A stretch of DNA of 64,000 nt from Hibiscus mutabilis (lineage: Eukaryota; Streptophyta; Magnoliopsida; Malvales; Malvaceae): positions 27,330,750 to 27,394,749 of the forward strand of contig CM033719.1 in the NCBI GenBank assembly GCA_019671005.1, read 5' to 3'. Shown here in pieces: positions 1 to 11,991 of the stretch. The notes below the pieces were generated by a model, which saw only the letters and a list, made by a program, of their open reading frames with translations, did not search any database and was not told the origin of the DNA. Within the stretch, counting starts at the first letter, position 1; every line of letters starts with the position of its first letter. The position numbers were made by a program, and so were the translations under genes.

Positions 1-917
1 TGATTTGAATTCTTGAGTAGAAAAGAGATCTTTTCATCATTTTTCAATAGGGTATGCAAAATTAGAGATTAAAATTTGATACCCAAGTTAAAATTTACCA
101 TGATGTAAGCTCATTTTTGCTTTATTCACAATTTTTTCATGGATTTTTTTACATTGTTTTGAGTTTATTCATGTTGTGATTATATCATAGTATGATAGAA
201 AAGATGAACGGTGATATGGTTTCCAAGGGAAAAAGATGATTGTTTTTAAAGGAAGTGAAAATAAGAGGATAAAAATATAATTTTTTTTTAAAAAAAGTTA
301 AAACTCTAGAAAAATGAGGACCAAGTCGATGAAATGTATATGTTTGGGACTAAAATTGTTATTATACCATACATTGCCATCATCTTCGTTAAAAATTATC
401 GGAAAATTAAAGGTCAATGACCAAAATAGGAAAAATATGTAACGTTATTGACGGTTTTGCCAAGTAACGGAGACTAACGCTCTAGTGACCAAAAACAGAA
501 AGGTTTTCAAACGTAAGTGGCAAGAATAGCCTTTTCTAAATTTGTGTGACCAAAATAGAACAAACTATGAATAAAAAGGACCACGAGTGAGATTACTCTT
601 ATTTAAAAGAAATATAATTAGAAAAAAGATCATGTTATCAAATGGTCTAGTAGAATAGAGTATTAGACCCCCTAAATGATAAATTTAAATATTAAATCTA
701 TGGATTAATTGGGTCGAGAATCTCTCTCTCATAATAAGTCTTTATAATTTATCCATATAAATGGATTTAAGGATAAAGTTATAAAAATATATTTCTAATT
801 AATTCTAATGTTTTTATGTCTTGTCTTAAATTATTAATATTTTATATAATTTGTTATTGACAGCCTTTAACTTTAATATTTATATTAAAATCATCACACA
901 GTATTTTAATTTATTAG
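1..917. other. AT-rich intergenic DNA
   Basis: I see no gene here. Phrases such as 'gaccaaaatag' recur between about 300 and 620, in both this region and others of the window (for example 10,440-10,500), which suggests decayed copies of a short dispersed repeat. No terminal repeats or target duplications could be fixed. Confidence 0.5.
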
Positions 918-2165
918 TTTTTTTTTTTTACAGAATAAAAGATGAATTAACAACAAATCAATTATAAAAGGGTCCTCTCAAGCCAGGAAGAACAACAAAC
1001 GGCCAATTTTCCGAGCATGAACCTGTCCGAACAGCTTTAGCAACCCAATCAGCAGCTCAATTGGCTGAGCGATGAACAAAAGAAAAATGCAAATAGGGAA
1101 ACGAAGAAGAAAAAAGATAAAATGTTCTCCTCAATAAATGTCGAGTCTCATATTAACAATGATTTTGAAACAATCCACGAAATAAACTCAGCGTTATCAA
1201 ATTCAATGATAACTCGAGGAAAGCCTGCAGAAACTGCAAAGGATTTTCACAAACAGAGTGCAAAAGCTTTCACAACAAATGCCAAAGCTGCCTGAAAGGC
1301 AACTGCATCACCACTAATAATAGAGCCAGAGTTGTTCCGAGCTAAGCAAGTCGTACCTGTCGATCCTGATGATGCTTCAAAGAATGCATCACAATTAATT
1401 TTGATAACTCCATTCCCAAGAAAAAATGGAAACCTTCGGTATGACCTCAGATGCATAAAGAGAAGAAGTTCAATTCTTAAATTCATGAAAACTCTCTTCA
1501 GTTCGAAGCCAAACGTCAACCGGGAGATCAACATTCCCTGAGAAAATAAAACCATTGCGAGCTCTTCAAATGTACCAACATATAAAAGTAATTAGCTCGC
1601 AACCCTTGGTAAATTCTCCTTTATCTCGGAGAGTAAAAATTTTATTCCACCACTTTTAATACCAAAGCCGTTGGGATTAGGCGAATAACTAAAATTAGAT
1701 GCTCTTCATATGGCTTGAGCGAAAGGGCAGAAAAAGATTAAATGTTCAACAATTTCAACTATAGATCCACATCGAGGGCTGCTCTCACAAAACGAAAAGA
1801 AACCATGAAAATGAACTTTAAAGTTATCTATCGTGAGAACGATGTTATGACAGAACTTCCAAAGAAACAAACAAATTTTTAGAGGCACATCAAGACTCCA
1901 GAATAGCTTTTCAAAAATTTTGGTTTGAAGACAAATCTTCGCTAGAGCTTGGCCGAGAATCATGATCCTTAAGAGATGGCAGGAAAAAATATTTGAATTT
2001 GATAGAATAAATTCTATTTTATTGGCTGCCCAGACAAACTCATCTTTCACCGCCTAAAGGAATAGAAAAATTAACTTTGACCTCGCCATCCCAGAAGTAA
2101 AAATCAAGCTTTGATTGATTCCAAGAACGAGAATCTTCATCGGGCGAGTCTAAATAAAAACATGT
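918..2165 (-). mobile_element. LINE (L1-type) 3' fragment
   Basis: A 12-base T run at 918-929 is the poly(A) tail of a minus-strand LINE. Reading leftward on the minus strand, a zf-RVT region (about 2050-1706) is followed by an RNase H-like region (about 1555-960). The reverse transcriptase and everything 5' of it is missing, which is the usual 5' truncation of LINE insertions. The right (5') limit is approximate, and target duplications were not identified. Confidence 0.7.
960..2050 (-). pseudogene. LINE ORF2 C-terminal remnant: zf-RVT and RNase H-like domain
   Basis: Minus-strand reading of 2050-1706 gives a 114-residue piece with the zf-RVT pattern of plant LINEs: aromatic/leucine spacing, then 'PLKICLFLWKF', and a Cys/His-containing tail 'CGSIVEIVEHLIFFCPFA'. 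After an interruption, 1555-1247 carries the start of an RNase H-like (RVT_3) domain with 'IKINCDAFFE', whose aspartate is the first catalytic residue, followed by 'ARNNSGSIISG'. In another frame 1090-960 still reads 'ANQAADWVAKA'-like sequence (one residue is a stop), the C-terminal part of that domain. Frame changes and stops show it is dead. It belongs to the LINE around it and is not a host gene. Confidence 0.7.
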
Positions 2166-2289
2166 TAAGATACGGCTAATAAATGGCAGGCTCTTAGAAC
2201 CGATGAATGAGTATCTTGTTTAAAATTTTTGATTTTGACCGTTAGATTCAGATTTTAAAAGTAACTCACAGAACCGGAAAGAGGTTGTT

Positions 2290-2720
2290 GCAGGTAAGTA
2301 TCGAAACTTAGTAAGTAGTATCGAAACCGTTTGTGATAACATTTCTTGCTACAACTTAAAATGTTACAATTATGCATAACATGTAAGGTAGATCGATGAA
2401 GTATCGAAACTCTAAAAATGTACCAAAATCTGTAGAGAAATGTGTAAACCTAAAATGTTAAAAAAGCTTTTCACAATAAATGTTTACAGAAGAAGAATCG
2501 AAATGTGATATATAGTACCGAAACCGTCTATAGTGAAAATATCATTTTAGGTTTAACGCGTAACATTTTATATTTATATCCAGGTTTCAGAACTTTAATA
2601 CATGTACCGGAACCTATAGAGAAATGTGTAAACCAAAAATGTTTAAAAACCTTTTAACAATGCATGTTTATGGGATAAGTATCAGAACATACTACAAAGT
2701 ATCGAAACTTTTCGTTGAAT
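2290..2720. repeat. Diverged tandem repeat, unit about 185-190 bp
   Basis: Two adjacent diverged copies share the order 'gaaact', 'atgtacc', 'agagaaatgtgtaaacc', 'aaaatgtt', 'aaccttttaacaat'-like, 'atgtttac' and 'gtatcgaaac'. Copy one starts near 2,400 and copy two near 2,587. The words 'tatcgaaac' and 'aaaatgtta' recur throughout. No coding sequence is seen here. Confidence 0.55.
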
Positions 2721-4129
2721 ATATTGGATAAAATTTTTGCAGAAACCGCAAAAATTAAGAAAATATATAACATTTTAAGTTGGAGAAGTTTCAAAACATG
2801 TAATAGTTAATATAATATTTTTCGTTTAAATAGTAAAATTTTGAATTTTTTGAAATCTCTCAACTTACGTAGTCGTTTCAGTACTTATAGTGATTATACC
2901 CCTCCCCAAATGAAAGTCGAACCTTCATTTATTTAATAACATTTTAGGAGTTAGAACTCATTTCACCCACCGGAAATTTGTATAATCCTCCCCATTTGTA
3001 AAAAACCTTCGACCAGTCATACGGATCGAAAACTCATTTTATTCCTAACAATTTAGGTCTGAGTCTGAAAATCTGTGCAATTTTCACTAAAATTTCTCCA
3101 TTTCTAACAAAGCAAAGGTAAATTGAAACCCTAAGTTTATTTTTTTTTTTTGCGAAATACTTAAAATCTAGAATTTGTGCTTGAAAATCTTGGCATGAAA
3201 TGACATTTCTTGTTGGAGACAGTTTGTTTAAACTAAATATTGTTCATCGATTCAGAATAAAAAATTTGTCCTATTTAGGTTTTTTGAAATGTTATCCTTT
3301 CCCTCCTGTCAAACCTAAAAAAGTTAGAATTGTTTGTAATTAGGATGAGAATTATTTATCAATTTGTTTAGGGTGAGCTTGGTTTGTTTCTGCACTAATT
3401 CATGTGAAGTTTTTCTTTAAAGATTTCAAGTGGAAATTTGAATTCCGTTTTTGATGAAGTTGTTGATGAGATGTTGGACATATGTGATAGGCCATACGCA
3501 CAAAAAACATGTCCTCTCTACTTTCAGTTTTAGTAAGTTGATATTTACGTATTCAAGTATGTATCTTATTGTAATTCATAATGAATGATTGAATAGATAT
3601 CTTTGTTATTTTATTCTTTTACATTAGAGTTGAATGTAAGAGGATGAAGCAAAGGATAAAATGACTAATCTGGTAGATTTCAATGATTTATGATGTTAAA
3701 GTCATATGTAAAATGCTAAATTCATTTGAATTTGTCATCGTATGTTAGAAAAAAGTCAACGAAGAAATGAGAGAACATATGTAAGGAATAAAAACAACCT
3801 TACATTGATTTGGCCGAGAAGTTGAATGAGGCATACAAAAATTGGAAAATTATGCCTTTTGAATAAGGTAAGAGATTACTCATTATTGTTTAAACATTTA
3901 GTATAATTTTATAGTGAGATTGACGTAATTACTGTTATCTTAGACATCTTTTGAGATAAGGTATAGTTAAAAACAATTGTACGAATTGTTGAAGATATGA
4001 AGACGATGGAGGTTGATACTGTTGTTGAAGAATTTGAGTTTGGGTCGTTAAATAATATAAAATCTCAACCAGTTCACTGGGACCTATGCGGGGAATTGTT
4101 GGAATGTTTCGATGTTCGAAGGAGTGTTA
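2721..4129. other. Intergenic or gene-flanking DNA upstream of the GRF remnant
   Basis: No open frame longer than about 60 codons is present. Short in-frame stretches such as 3,450-3,490 and 3,995-4,080 could be decayed exons of the GRF zinc-finger gene that follows, but I could not assign them to a family. Otherwise I see only AT-rich sequence. Confidence 0.4.
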
Positions 4130-4420
4130 TTGAGTTTGAATGACACAATATTATTCACTGTAATTGTGGATTGCAATCACCAGTTTGCACTTCAATTGTA
4201 CCATAGAGCAAAGGGAAGATATTTTATGAATGTGCTAGAGGCCACGAGGTAATAAATAATAAGTTGGGTTTAGTATTCCAATGATTTGATTAATGCATTA
4301 TTCTGAATATCTTTTGCACATTTGTAGAGTCATTGTGATTTCTTTAAATGGATTGACAATGATGGAAATTTGAATGAGATTGAAGAATTAGAGAAATCAA
4401 GTTCAAATGTTATTGGTTGA
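4130..4420 (+). pseudogene. GRF zinc-finger protein remnant (two exons)
   Basis: Reading 4,156-4,248 in frame gives 'HCNCG', then an in-frame TAG at 4,204-4,206, then 'SKGKIFYECARGHE'. A GT at 4,249 and an AG at 4,326-4,327 bound a 79-bp intron, and the frame resumes in phase 0 as 'SHCDFFKWIDNDG'. Together these form the zf-GRF pattern: C-x-C-G, then a basic residue with (F/Y)-x-C, then C-x-F-F-x-W. All metal-binding positions survive. In the family the domain is short and binds nucleic acid. The nonsense codon between the second and third ligands, and a TGA at about 4,418, show decay. The start codon is not identifiable. GRF-domain ORFs also occur inside plant transposons, so a mobile origin is possible. 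Confidence 0.65.
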
Positions 4421-4602
4421 GAATATAAAAATTCAAATTCAGAATGTGAATTGAAGAAATTGGTGAATATGGATGAAGTAAGAAGGTTGGATAATTTTGA
4501 AGTTTTAAGAAAAAACCTAAAAAAATAATGTGATGTTCTATAAGTCTATTTTGATTATTTCATGGTTATGTTATGTTGTAATAAAATTTTTCATCTAGAA
4601 TA

Positions 4603-5010
4603 TGAAAGGAAAACATTTTATTCGGAACATAAAATGTTACCGAAAATCAGTTTATGATTTGGGAACCTAAATATTTGACTTTTTACGTTGAGAGGGAAAT
4701 ATTTCATTCGACACCTAAAAAGTTATTCAAAATTAGTTTGGGGTTTGAGAACCTAAACTACTATCAAGATATTTAACTTTTTAAATTCAAAGAGAAATAT
4801 TCCATTTGACACCTAAAATGTTACCGAAAATCAGTTTGTGCTTCGGGGACCTTAATTATTAACAAAATATTTAACTTTTTAAGTTCAAAGAGAAATATTT
4901 CATTCGACACCTAAATATTACTGAAAATCAGTTTGTGCTTCGGGAACGAAAATCAGTTTAAGATTAAAATATTTCATTCGACCATCTAAAATGTTACACA
5001 AAATCAATTT
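4603..5010. repeat. Tandem repeat, unit about 98 bp, 3-4 copies
   Basis: The word 'atttcattcgacacctaaa' or a close variant begins near 4,701, 4,799, 4,898 and 4,971. Each copy is followed by 'atgttaccgaaaatcagtttgtg', then 'aacctaaa', then 'atttaactttttaa'. Spacing is about 98 bp for the first intervals and about 73 bp in the last, shortened copy. It lies directly 3' of the GRF zinc-finger remnant. Confidence 0.75.
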
Positions 5011-5333
5011 AAAATTGATTGATAACCTATAAATAGAATAATAAATAACGTCGTATATTAACCGCATTTTAAATACCACCTACTCGTCTTCATCAAAAAG
5101 GCTAACAACCCAAAAGTCTCTCATGACATAGGCCGAGAAGATGAGATTGAGTAGGAGGGTAAGTTTGAGACCTTAGCTAGTATGTAGAAATATAGCTGCA
5201 ATGGTTCTAGTACAAATTGTAATTTAAAAAAAAATACTATTAATAAAAATATAGATTCAAATCTTTAAATCTATCTTGAAAACAGGCATATTCGTTATAC
5301 TTCCCGAAGGTAAGTAGTTAAACCATACCCATG

Positions 5334-5971
5334 TAGGGATGGCAACGGGGTGGGCAGGACGGGTTTTTGGCCGCCCCAAACCCGCCCTAATATATTAATC
5401 CAAAATCCGACCCTACCCCGCTCCAGAAATAAAACAATAATTTACCCGTCCCGCCCCGCCCCGATTTATAAATCCTAAATTTGACCCCAATTCGACCTGA
5501 AAATATAAAAAATATATATTAAATTTCGTCGACAATAAACGTTAGATTCGATCGAACGGTCATTATATTTACAAAATATAAATTTCACAGACTTTAAATC
5601 ATATAAAAAATAAAATAAAACCAATTAAATTACTCATATGAAGAAAAAAATACATATTTAAAAAAATAAGCTCGACCATTGACTTTTAGAATCAGATATG
5701 TTAAAATTCGAACAATATCTAACAAAAACTAAAAAAATAGCTTGAAACTCCTAAATGTATTTATATATAGTTGTATTTTTATAAATATAATAAAAATAAA
5801 TAAAAAAATAAAAAAAATACCGGGCGGGGCGGGAAATTTTCATATCATACCCACCCCGCCCCGACCGACTTTACATTTTTAAATATCTGCCCCACCTCGC
5901 CCCGATCTCCGAAAATCATAAGAAAAAACCCGATCGGGTCGGGTCAAGGACGGGTAATTTTGCCATCCCTA
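5334..5971. mobile_element. hAT-like non-autonomous DNA element
   Basis: The left end TAGGGATGGCAA (5,334) is repeated inverted as TTGCCATCCCTA ending at 5,971. The 8 bases outside are 'tacccatg' on the left (5,326-5,333) and 'ttcctatg' on the right (5,972-5,979), six of eight matching, as expected for an aged hAT 8-bp target duplication. The subterminal regions are rich in 'cggggcggg' and 'ccccgcccc', forming extra inverted blocks, while the centre is AT-rich. No transposase coding is visible in about 640 bp. Confidence 0.75.
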
Positions 5972-5984
5972 TTCCTATGCTTTT

Positions 5985-6085
5985 TTATTCAATAAAAATT
6001 ACTACATTCTCATATCGAGATTCGAACTCATGCAAAATTGAGCAAAATAAACATCCTTAACTACTAGATCAATTATTGAATCTTC
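5985..6085 (-). mobile_element. tRNA-derived SINE-like sequence
   Basis: The minus strand reads 'tctagtagttaagga' (resembling a pol III A box) and, about 40 bases on, 'gagttcgaatctcg' (matching the B box GTTCRANNC). This is the order and spacing of tRNA-type internal promoters. No tRNA cloverleaf was evident, so a SINE is more likely than a tRNA gene. It directly abuts the right end of the hAT-like element. Confidence 0.45.
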
Positions 6086-6089
6086 CCAT

Positions 6090-8610
6090 ACCCAAGCTTT
6101 TTTTATTGAAATACAATGACAAATTTAATTTTTAACATATTCTATTAATTTAGTTTAAAATTTGATTTTTTATTTGTCCATAAGTATTTTATATTGCTGT
6201 AGTACAATTTATCTTTGAATAAGATCCTTCAATAATTAAAAATGAAATATTAATATAAAATGTCCATAAATTATCACCTGTAATTGTTATCTCAATATAA
6301 ATATTTTTTTATAAAAAAAGTTAAATATAAATTTTAACTAGATATTTTCTCTCTCTTAAAGTTCTCATTTTTTTGGTTGCATAAAAGAATGATGTCATCT
6401 TTAGTCAAGCCATTATCACTCGTATTTTTATCATAACTCTTGTGTTCTCCTTCATTTTCTTTTCTTTTCTTTTCTTTTTTTTTTATATTTTTTATTTTTA
6501 TTTTTTATATTTGATTTTTATGTGATTTAATGATTTTTTATTTTCTAATAAAAATGGTGGATGTTTTTTATACTCTAGAGAAGTATGTTTTCTCTATTCT
6601 TATAAGTGACGTAACATAGAAGAAACCAGTGAGGTCAGCCCCAAAAATTTGAGAAATTAGAATTTAAACTTTATAATTTAAAAAAAATTAATTTGACCCC
6701 TCAAGATTTAAAAAAATCATATTAAGCTTTACATTTTTTAATATTTTTAATTAAATTACCTCTCATATTCTTTAAAAGTTCTCATTTAATCTCTCAAAAT
6801 TATTAAAAATTTTAGTTAAACTCTCATTTTTTTAATATTTTTAATTAAACCCTCAAATATTTTGAAAATTTTAGTTTAGGCCTCCAATTTTTTTTAAAAT
6901 TTAAATTGACCCCCAAACTCTTACCCTAAGTTCTGCCACTTATTCTTATAACATATTTTCTACGCTATTATAGCATGTTTTTATCTCTTAATCAAGTTTG
7001 ATTTGACGTAAATATGTATTTTATTTTCATATTGATCTACCATTGATTTAAACTTTCGGACTGGTTCTTTTGTATTGATAGACACTTGTAATCACAAAAA
7101 TAATTTGGGTTAAATTGTGATAAAATTAATTTTATTAATATACTATTATTTTTATATATTTTTATATTAGTGCCGACAATATTTATCTTTCACCAATAAT
7201 AATAACATTTGCTTGTCTATTATTTTTCAGAGTTGGTAGGTTAGATTTTAACTGTTTATTGTCTCCAATTTTCCAGATTCTTTTTTATAATCTTAATGTA
7301 TGTATATATATATATACATATTCAATATTTAATAAGACTGGTTGTTATTGTTTGTAAAAAATTATAAAATTTAACTTGAAAAATAAATTTAAAAAAGATG
7401 TGAGAGCTAAATTTGTCAATATGGAGTATGAGAAAATGAAGCTTGGATACGTGTAAATATGAGAAAATGCCAGCAAACCAAGGCAGGTGTCCAATCAATC
7501 AATTCAATGAAATGGACTTGATATGATACCACTTCAGAACCGGTTCAGAAAAAATATTACTTTTTCCCTACTCGTCTTTTTCTCTTGTGGTGGAAATGTA
7601 AAGCAATCCTTTTCAATATTTCAACGTGTTGGTCTTGAACGCCACTTCATCATATCCCAAAGGAACATGTTTTATTATAATTATACCAAACGGATATGCT
7701 TTGGAGGGACTTTGTTTGCAAGTTTATTTTGATAAACAATTAAAAGAAGCAGCTAAATATGGATGGAAAGTTGTTTTTAAATTTTAGTTTAAAATATGAA
7801 TATTTTTAACGTTTTTTATAGTTATTTTATAATTTAGAGTGTTTTTTTTATTTCACGAACTATTGTGATTGCTATAGTGAAATTAAAAGTCCGTCTGTCT
7901 TCGTAGCAATTTTTAAAAGTCGTTAAAAAATCTCGACTACTGCATACCATTATTTTTGTCACAACGTCAATTATATGCATGTATGAGAAGGAAGTTGTCT
8001 TCCCTTCTTAATGATTTCACACAAATTTTGAAAAAGACACTAAATTCGACACCGTTTTCTGACAACTTTCCTTACACATCGTTCAAACATCCTTATTTCC
8101 TGCAATAAAAACCTACTCACCCATTTCATACAATATAAATCGCTACAATATTATCCTAAAAAAGTTTTGGTATTTTTGTATAGTTGTTAAAAAGTGTTTG
8201 GAAATAAATAAAAAAAGTCTATTTTAAATATTATTTTTTAAAAATATAAAAATATTTAATAATATAAACGATGACAAAGGAGTAGCTATACCTAAAATAA
8301 TTTTAAAAAGAATAAAAAGTTAAAAAAATTAATTTTGAAGAGTATTTTTTTAAAGAAAAACTTTTAACCTAAAAAATTACATATTTTACATTACTTTAAT
8401 CTCAAAAACACTTTTGAAAAATAATACAGAATAGAACTGAAATGCTAACTCTCGAATTTTACTATAACTTGAAGAAAGTGTTTTAGTGGAATTGGACTAA
8501 AGTAAAAGTTTGGGGGTAATCTCTTTGTTTTTTTTTTTTCGTTTTTTGAATGGTGAACAATTAATGGAGTACATATATTTTTCCTTATCCCATGCTCCAC
8601 TCACATTTTT
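6090..8610. other. AT-rich intergenic DNA with short degenerate repeats
   Basis: No supportable gene. Between about 6,640 and 6,930 a loose 40-60 bp unit containing 'aattaaaccctc' and 'aaaattttagtt' recurs several times, and the same words appear on the opposite strand at 23,360-23,630. A short AT-dinucleotide run is at about 7,303-7,318. An open frame at 7,523-7,732 has no recognisable domain. Confidence 0.5.
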
Positions 8611-8616
8611 TTGTAG

Positions 8617-9171
8617 GCAACAAGAGAAAAGAATGGACAAGAGTCTTCAAAGAAACAATTACCCTTGCTTGTGTTAGCCAAGCAAGTGATTATAGCAATA
8701 TTGGTGATCGACACATGGTCGTTCTTTATACATTGGTACTCGCATCAGAACAAATTCTTGTACAAGCTCATTCACGCACCGCATCACCTGCTGGTTGTTC
8801 CATACTCATTCGGTGCACATTACATGCATCCGATCGAGGGGATCTTGGACACGATGGGCGGGACATTAGCCGTGCTCCTCTCTGGCATGTCGCCGCGAAC
8901 CAGCATGTTTTTCGTTTCGTTTTCGATCATCAAAGTCGTGGACGATCACTGCCGGATGAGACTTCCTTGAAACCCCTTCAACTAGTTGAGCAACAATTCG
9001 GCATACCACGATGTACACCATCAACTTTATGGTACCAAATACAACTTTTCTGTGTACCTTGACATATGGGATAAAATTCTGGGAACCTACATGCCTTACA
9101 CGCTTGAGAAGAATCCTGATGGAAGACTTGAAGTACGACGTGCTGATGATCAAGAGAAAAAACATGATTGA
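8617..9171 (+). pseudogene. SBH1-like: Sphinganine C4-hydroxylase (SBH) pseudogene, last exon
   Basis: After a T-rich tract ending in AG (8,615-8,616) one frame runs to a TGA at 9,169. It matches the C-terminal half of plant sphingoid-base C4 hydroxylases (fatty acid hydroxylase superfamily, ER membrane, 4-hydroxylation of sphinganine to phytosphingosine). The three di-iron histidine boxes are kept: HWYSH (8,731-8,745), HAPHH (8,773-8,787) and HDVHH (9,007-9,021). 'SGMSPRTS', 'VDDHC' and 'HHQLYGTKYNFS' are family signatures. Two nonsense codons break it: TGA at 8,968, where the family has Gly in 'LPGN', and TAG at 8,983. One residue is missing around 'GILDTMGG'. I found no 5' exon upstream, so this is a partial, dead copy. 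Assignment to the family is strong; the exact paralogue is not known. Confidence 0.88.
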
Positions 9172-9321
9172 TTGATTGACTGATTAATTAGTCGATTATG
9201 ATGAGTATTGAGCATGGATTGATGAACGGTCCATCGGTTTTTATATGTATATGTATATGTATAATATATAGTACGATTCACTGGGAAGAAAGCCGATTCT
9301 GGTGTGAAACTACATATTATC

Positions 9322-9327
9322 AATAAA
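9322..9327 (+). promoter_or_regulatory. Possible polyadenylation signal of the SBH pseudogene
   Basis: AATAAA lies about 150 bases after the stop codon of the hydroxylase remnant, a typical plant spacing. The call rests on position alone, in AT-rich DNA. Confidence 0.35.
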
Positions 9328-9329
9328 AC

Positions 9330-11990
9330 TTGAAGCTCATATGCTTCAAATGGTTACAAGCTAGATTTTGATTTTTCAATCCCCAACAATTTGCAAAGTG
9401 AGAACAATAAAGGAACTCTGTTTATTTTAGTATTTCTCTTCCGGGGTCTTAAATATGACTCGATCTGAATGCCGAAAATTCAAAAAAATTCAACCCTGTT
9501 CGATAGGATCAGGTCAAAATCCGTCGAATTTAAAAAAAAAATTTCATCCTATATCTGAGACTTTATTTTAGTAATATTTTTTTTTTTGAGAATTTTGTGG
9601 GAAAGTGATGAAAATTGTTGGACAAAGAAGACAACCTTCAAATGTATACTGTTGGCACATGAGCTTCGTTTGTCGTTTTTAGAAGGCAGGGTCAGGTTCC
9701 CAATTTGTCTTTGTCTCAATAATTACACTCAATAACAGAGCGAACGTGACCTTGTTTCTAAGTTCCATGATAGGGATGATAATGGAGTTAGAACGTGGTA
9801 AATTACATATTCAACTTTCTTCTTACTAATACTTTGGACATTAAAATCTAGTTTTTTAAATTTAATAATTAAATTTTCGAATTAGTTTTATTTTAGTTAT
9901 TTCATGTTAAATACTTTATTTTGATGAAAAAAAAACCATAGTTTCATATTTGTTTGATTTCTCAACTATGGATTTTTGTTTTTCAAATCCTAATAATGGG
10001 AGGTGAAGAAGCAAAAGACGAACTATATAACTTAATTTGACGCTAATCAAACAATAGGATTGTATATCATAATGGTTTGGGATTTTGGGGTTTTAGTTTT
10101 TGTGTTGAGTTTTTCAAATTTTAAAGAGATTTTGGTAAAATCTAAACGGACAAAAAGGAAGTAGATAATAAATTGAGTCTGTTTATGTCGTGAATGATCA
10201 TAGAAGACGCCGGAGAACATGGGTTCTAGTGTCGCCGTGACATGTAGATGAAATTGTAAAAATTTTATTTTTGGGAGAGAAAATAAAATAAAAAAAAAGA
10301 AAAAAGAATAATATTGTGGATGACACATAGTTGCCACGTTAGCAAACAGAATTTCATGTCAGTACACGTGACTGTCACCTCATCTTATTGTATTTGATTT
10401 AACGCAATAATGATCAAAACATGAACAATTTGAAAGTTCGGTGATAAATTTTTTAAAATTTAGTGACCAAAATAGGAGTTAAAAGAAAGTTTAGTGATGA
10501 ATTTTATAATTTATCCTTTGCAAAAATATAATTAGCAAATAGTGTAGGTTCGGAATTTGTATGTTATTTCTTTTAAAATATTCGTTAAAAAATCCGCTGT
10601 GATTATAAGATAATATATGTTTATTAATCTTTTCCCTTTAATATCTTACCACGCAGATAAACTTTTTAAACTAGAATTACTTAAAGATAATAGTATTCCC
10701 TTTTTTACATGACCACTTGATGGGTTCAATATATGTTATATAAATATGTTTTCTTACGGAACCACTTTAAATATGTTTTAATTATTGTATGATTAAATTG
10801 AGTAATTTTATTTGTATATATTTTAAAATAAAATAATTATTGTAAAAAATAATATTAATAAAATAATTGTTAAATTCACCCAAAAAATCACTCATCTACA
10901 TCAGATATGTAATGCATGTCTATTCAAATTAGTCACAACAAAGTGTTACATAACCGGAAGTGCAGCCCAAAAATAAAACCGTAAAACTATGAATATATCA
11001 ACCTTTGATTTGGATGAATGTTATATAAAATGGTTAACTGAGTTAGCATTGTCAGTATCCAGACACTAATTCAATTATGAAATTATTAAAATCTTTATTT
11101 TAAAAAAATAATTAATATTATTATAATTTCAATAAAAAATAATATTATTATAAGAATATCTTTGTTTTACGAATAAAAAAGAATTATTTATATTTATATA
11201 ATTTTAAAAAATAACTAAAAATATTAAAAAATATATATAGGTTCAATAGATTCATATAAAAAATTATTACTCTATCGAAAGTTATTTATTAAAATAATAT
11301 TTATAAATATGTCTCTTACATAAAATATTCTCGATCATCTATATAATGAGGTTTAAAAATGTTAGGAGTCCTTGTACTATTTAAGAAAAATTAAAACTTA
11401 ATTATTATAATTTAATTATGACATTGAGTTTTTGTACTATTTTTATTTAAAAATCTTGCCCTTTTCATAATTTATGTACAATTTTATCATTAATTACTTA
11501 TATGTCAGCTATAAAAAATAAAATAACTTTTCTTATCCCTACATTTACTATTTATATCAATTTAATTCTTAATCTTTAAAGATTAATGAACAATTATCAA
11601 TAACTAAACAATTCAATAAATTTAATCATTATTTTTTTATCATTTTACTCTTTTTTTTATTCTCCCATGAATGTTATGTTACTTTCATTTTATTTTTCTA
11701 ATATAATATCAATTTAACACAAACTTATTATCTAATTACTGCTTTTCGGATGAGCCCATCTGCTTTGATAGTATCACAATCAAAAATTAATTTGATATAT
11801 TTTTTAAATATGAATGGTTAAATTTATTGAATTATTTTGAAATAAGATAAAATTAACGGAATATATAAGCTTTGGGGGCTAAAAAATATTATATTATAAC
11901 ACATTAGATGTTCATTTTACTTTCGAAGACAAAGTGACTTGATTTTAACAATATTTTTTTAGATGAATTTGTCAATTTCATTCAAAAAAG
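9330..11990. other. AT-rich intergenic DNA
   Basis: No gene supported. The stretch 9,450-9,540 ('ctcgatctgaatgcc', 'tcggtcaaaatccg'-like) resembles decayed subterminal DNA-transposon sequence. 10,440-10,500 carries the 'tttagtgaccaaaatag' repeat word. 10,780-11,720 is extremely AT-rich with no structure I can name. Confidence 0.45.
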
Positions 11991-11991
11991 C

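Noticed and set aside
5985..6085. Functional tRNA gene
   Set aside because: A and B boxes are suggested, but no acceptor stem or anticodon arm could be paired, so a SINE-like origin is preferred.
7523..7732. 69-codon plus-strand open frame as a small gene
   Set aside because: There is no domain, no splice context and no repeat support; the length is within chance for AT-rich DNA.
8592..9062. 156-codon plus-strand open frame over the hydroxylase
   Set aside because: It is in the wrong frame; the frame starting after the AG at 8,616 carries the histidine boxes.
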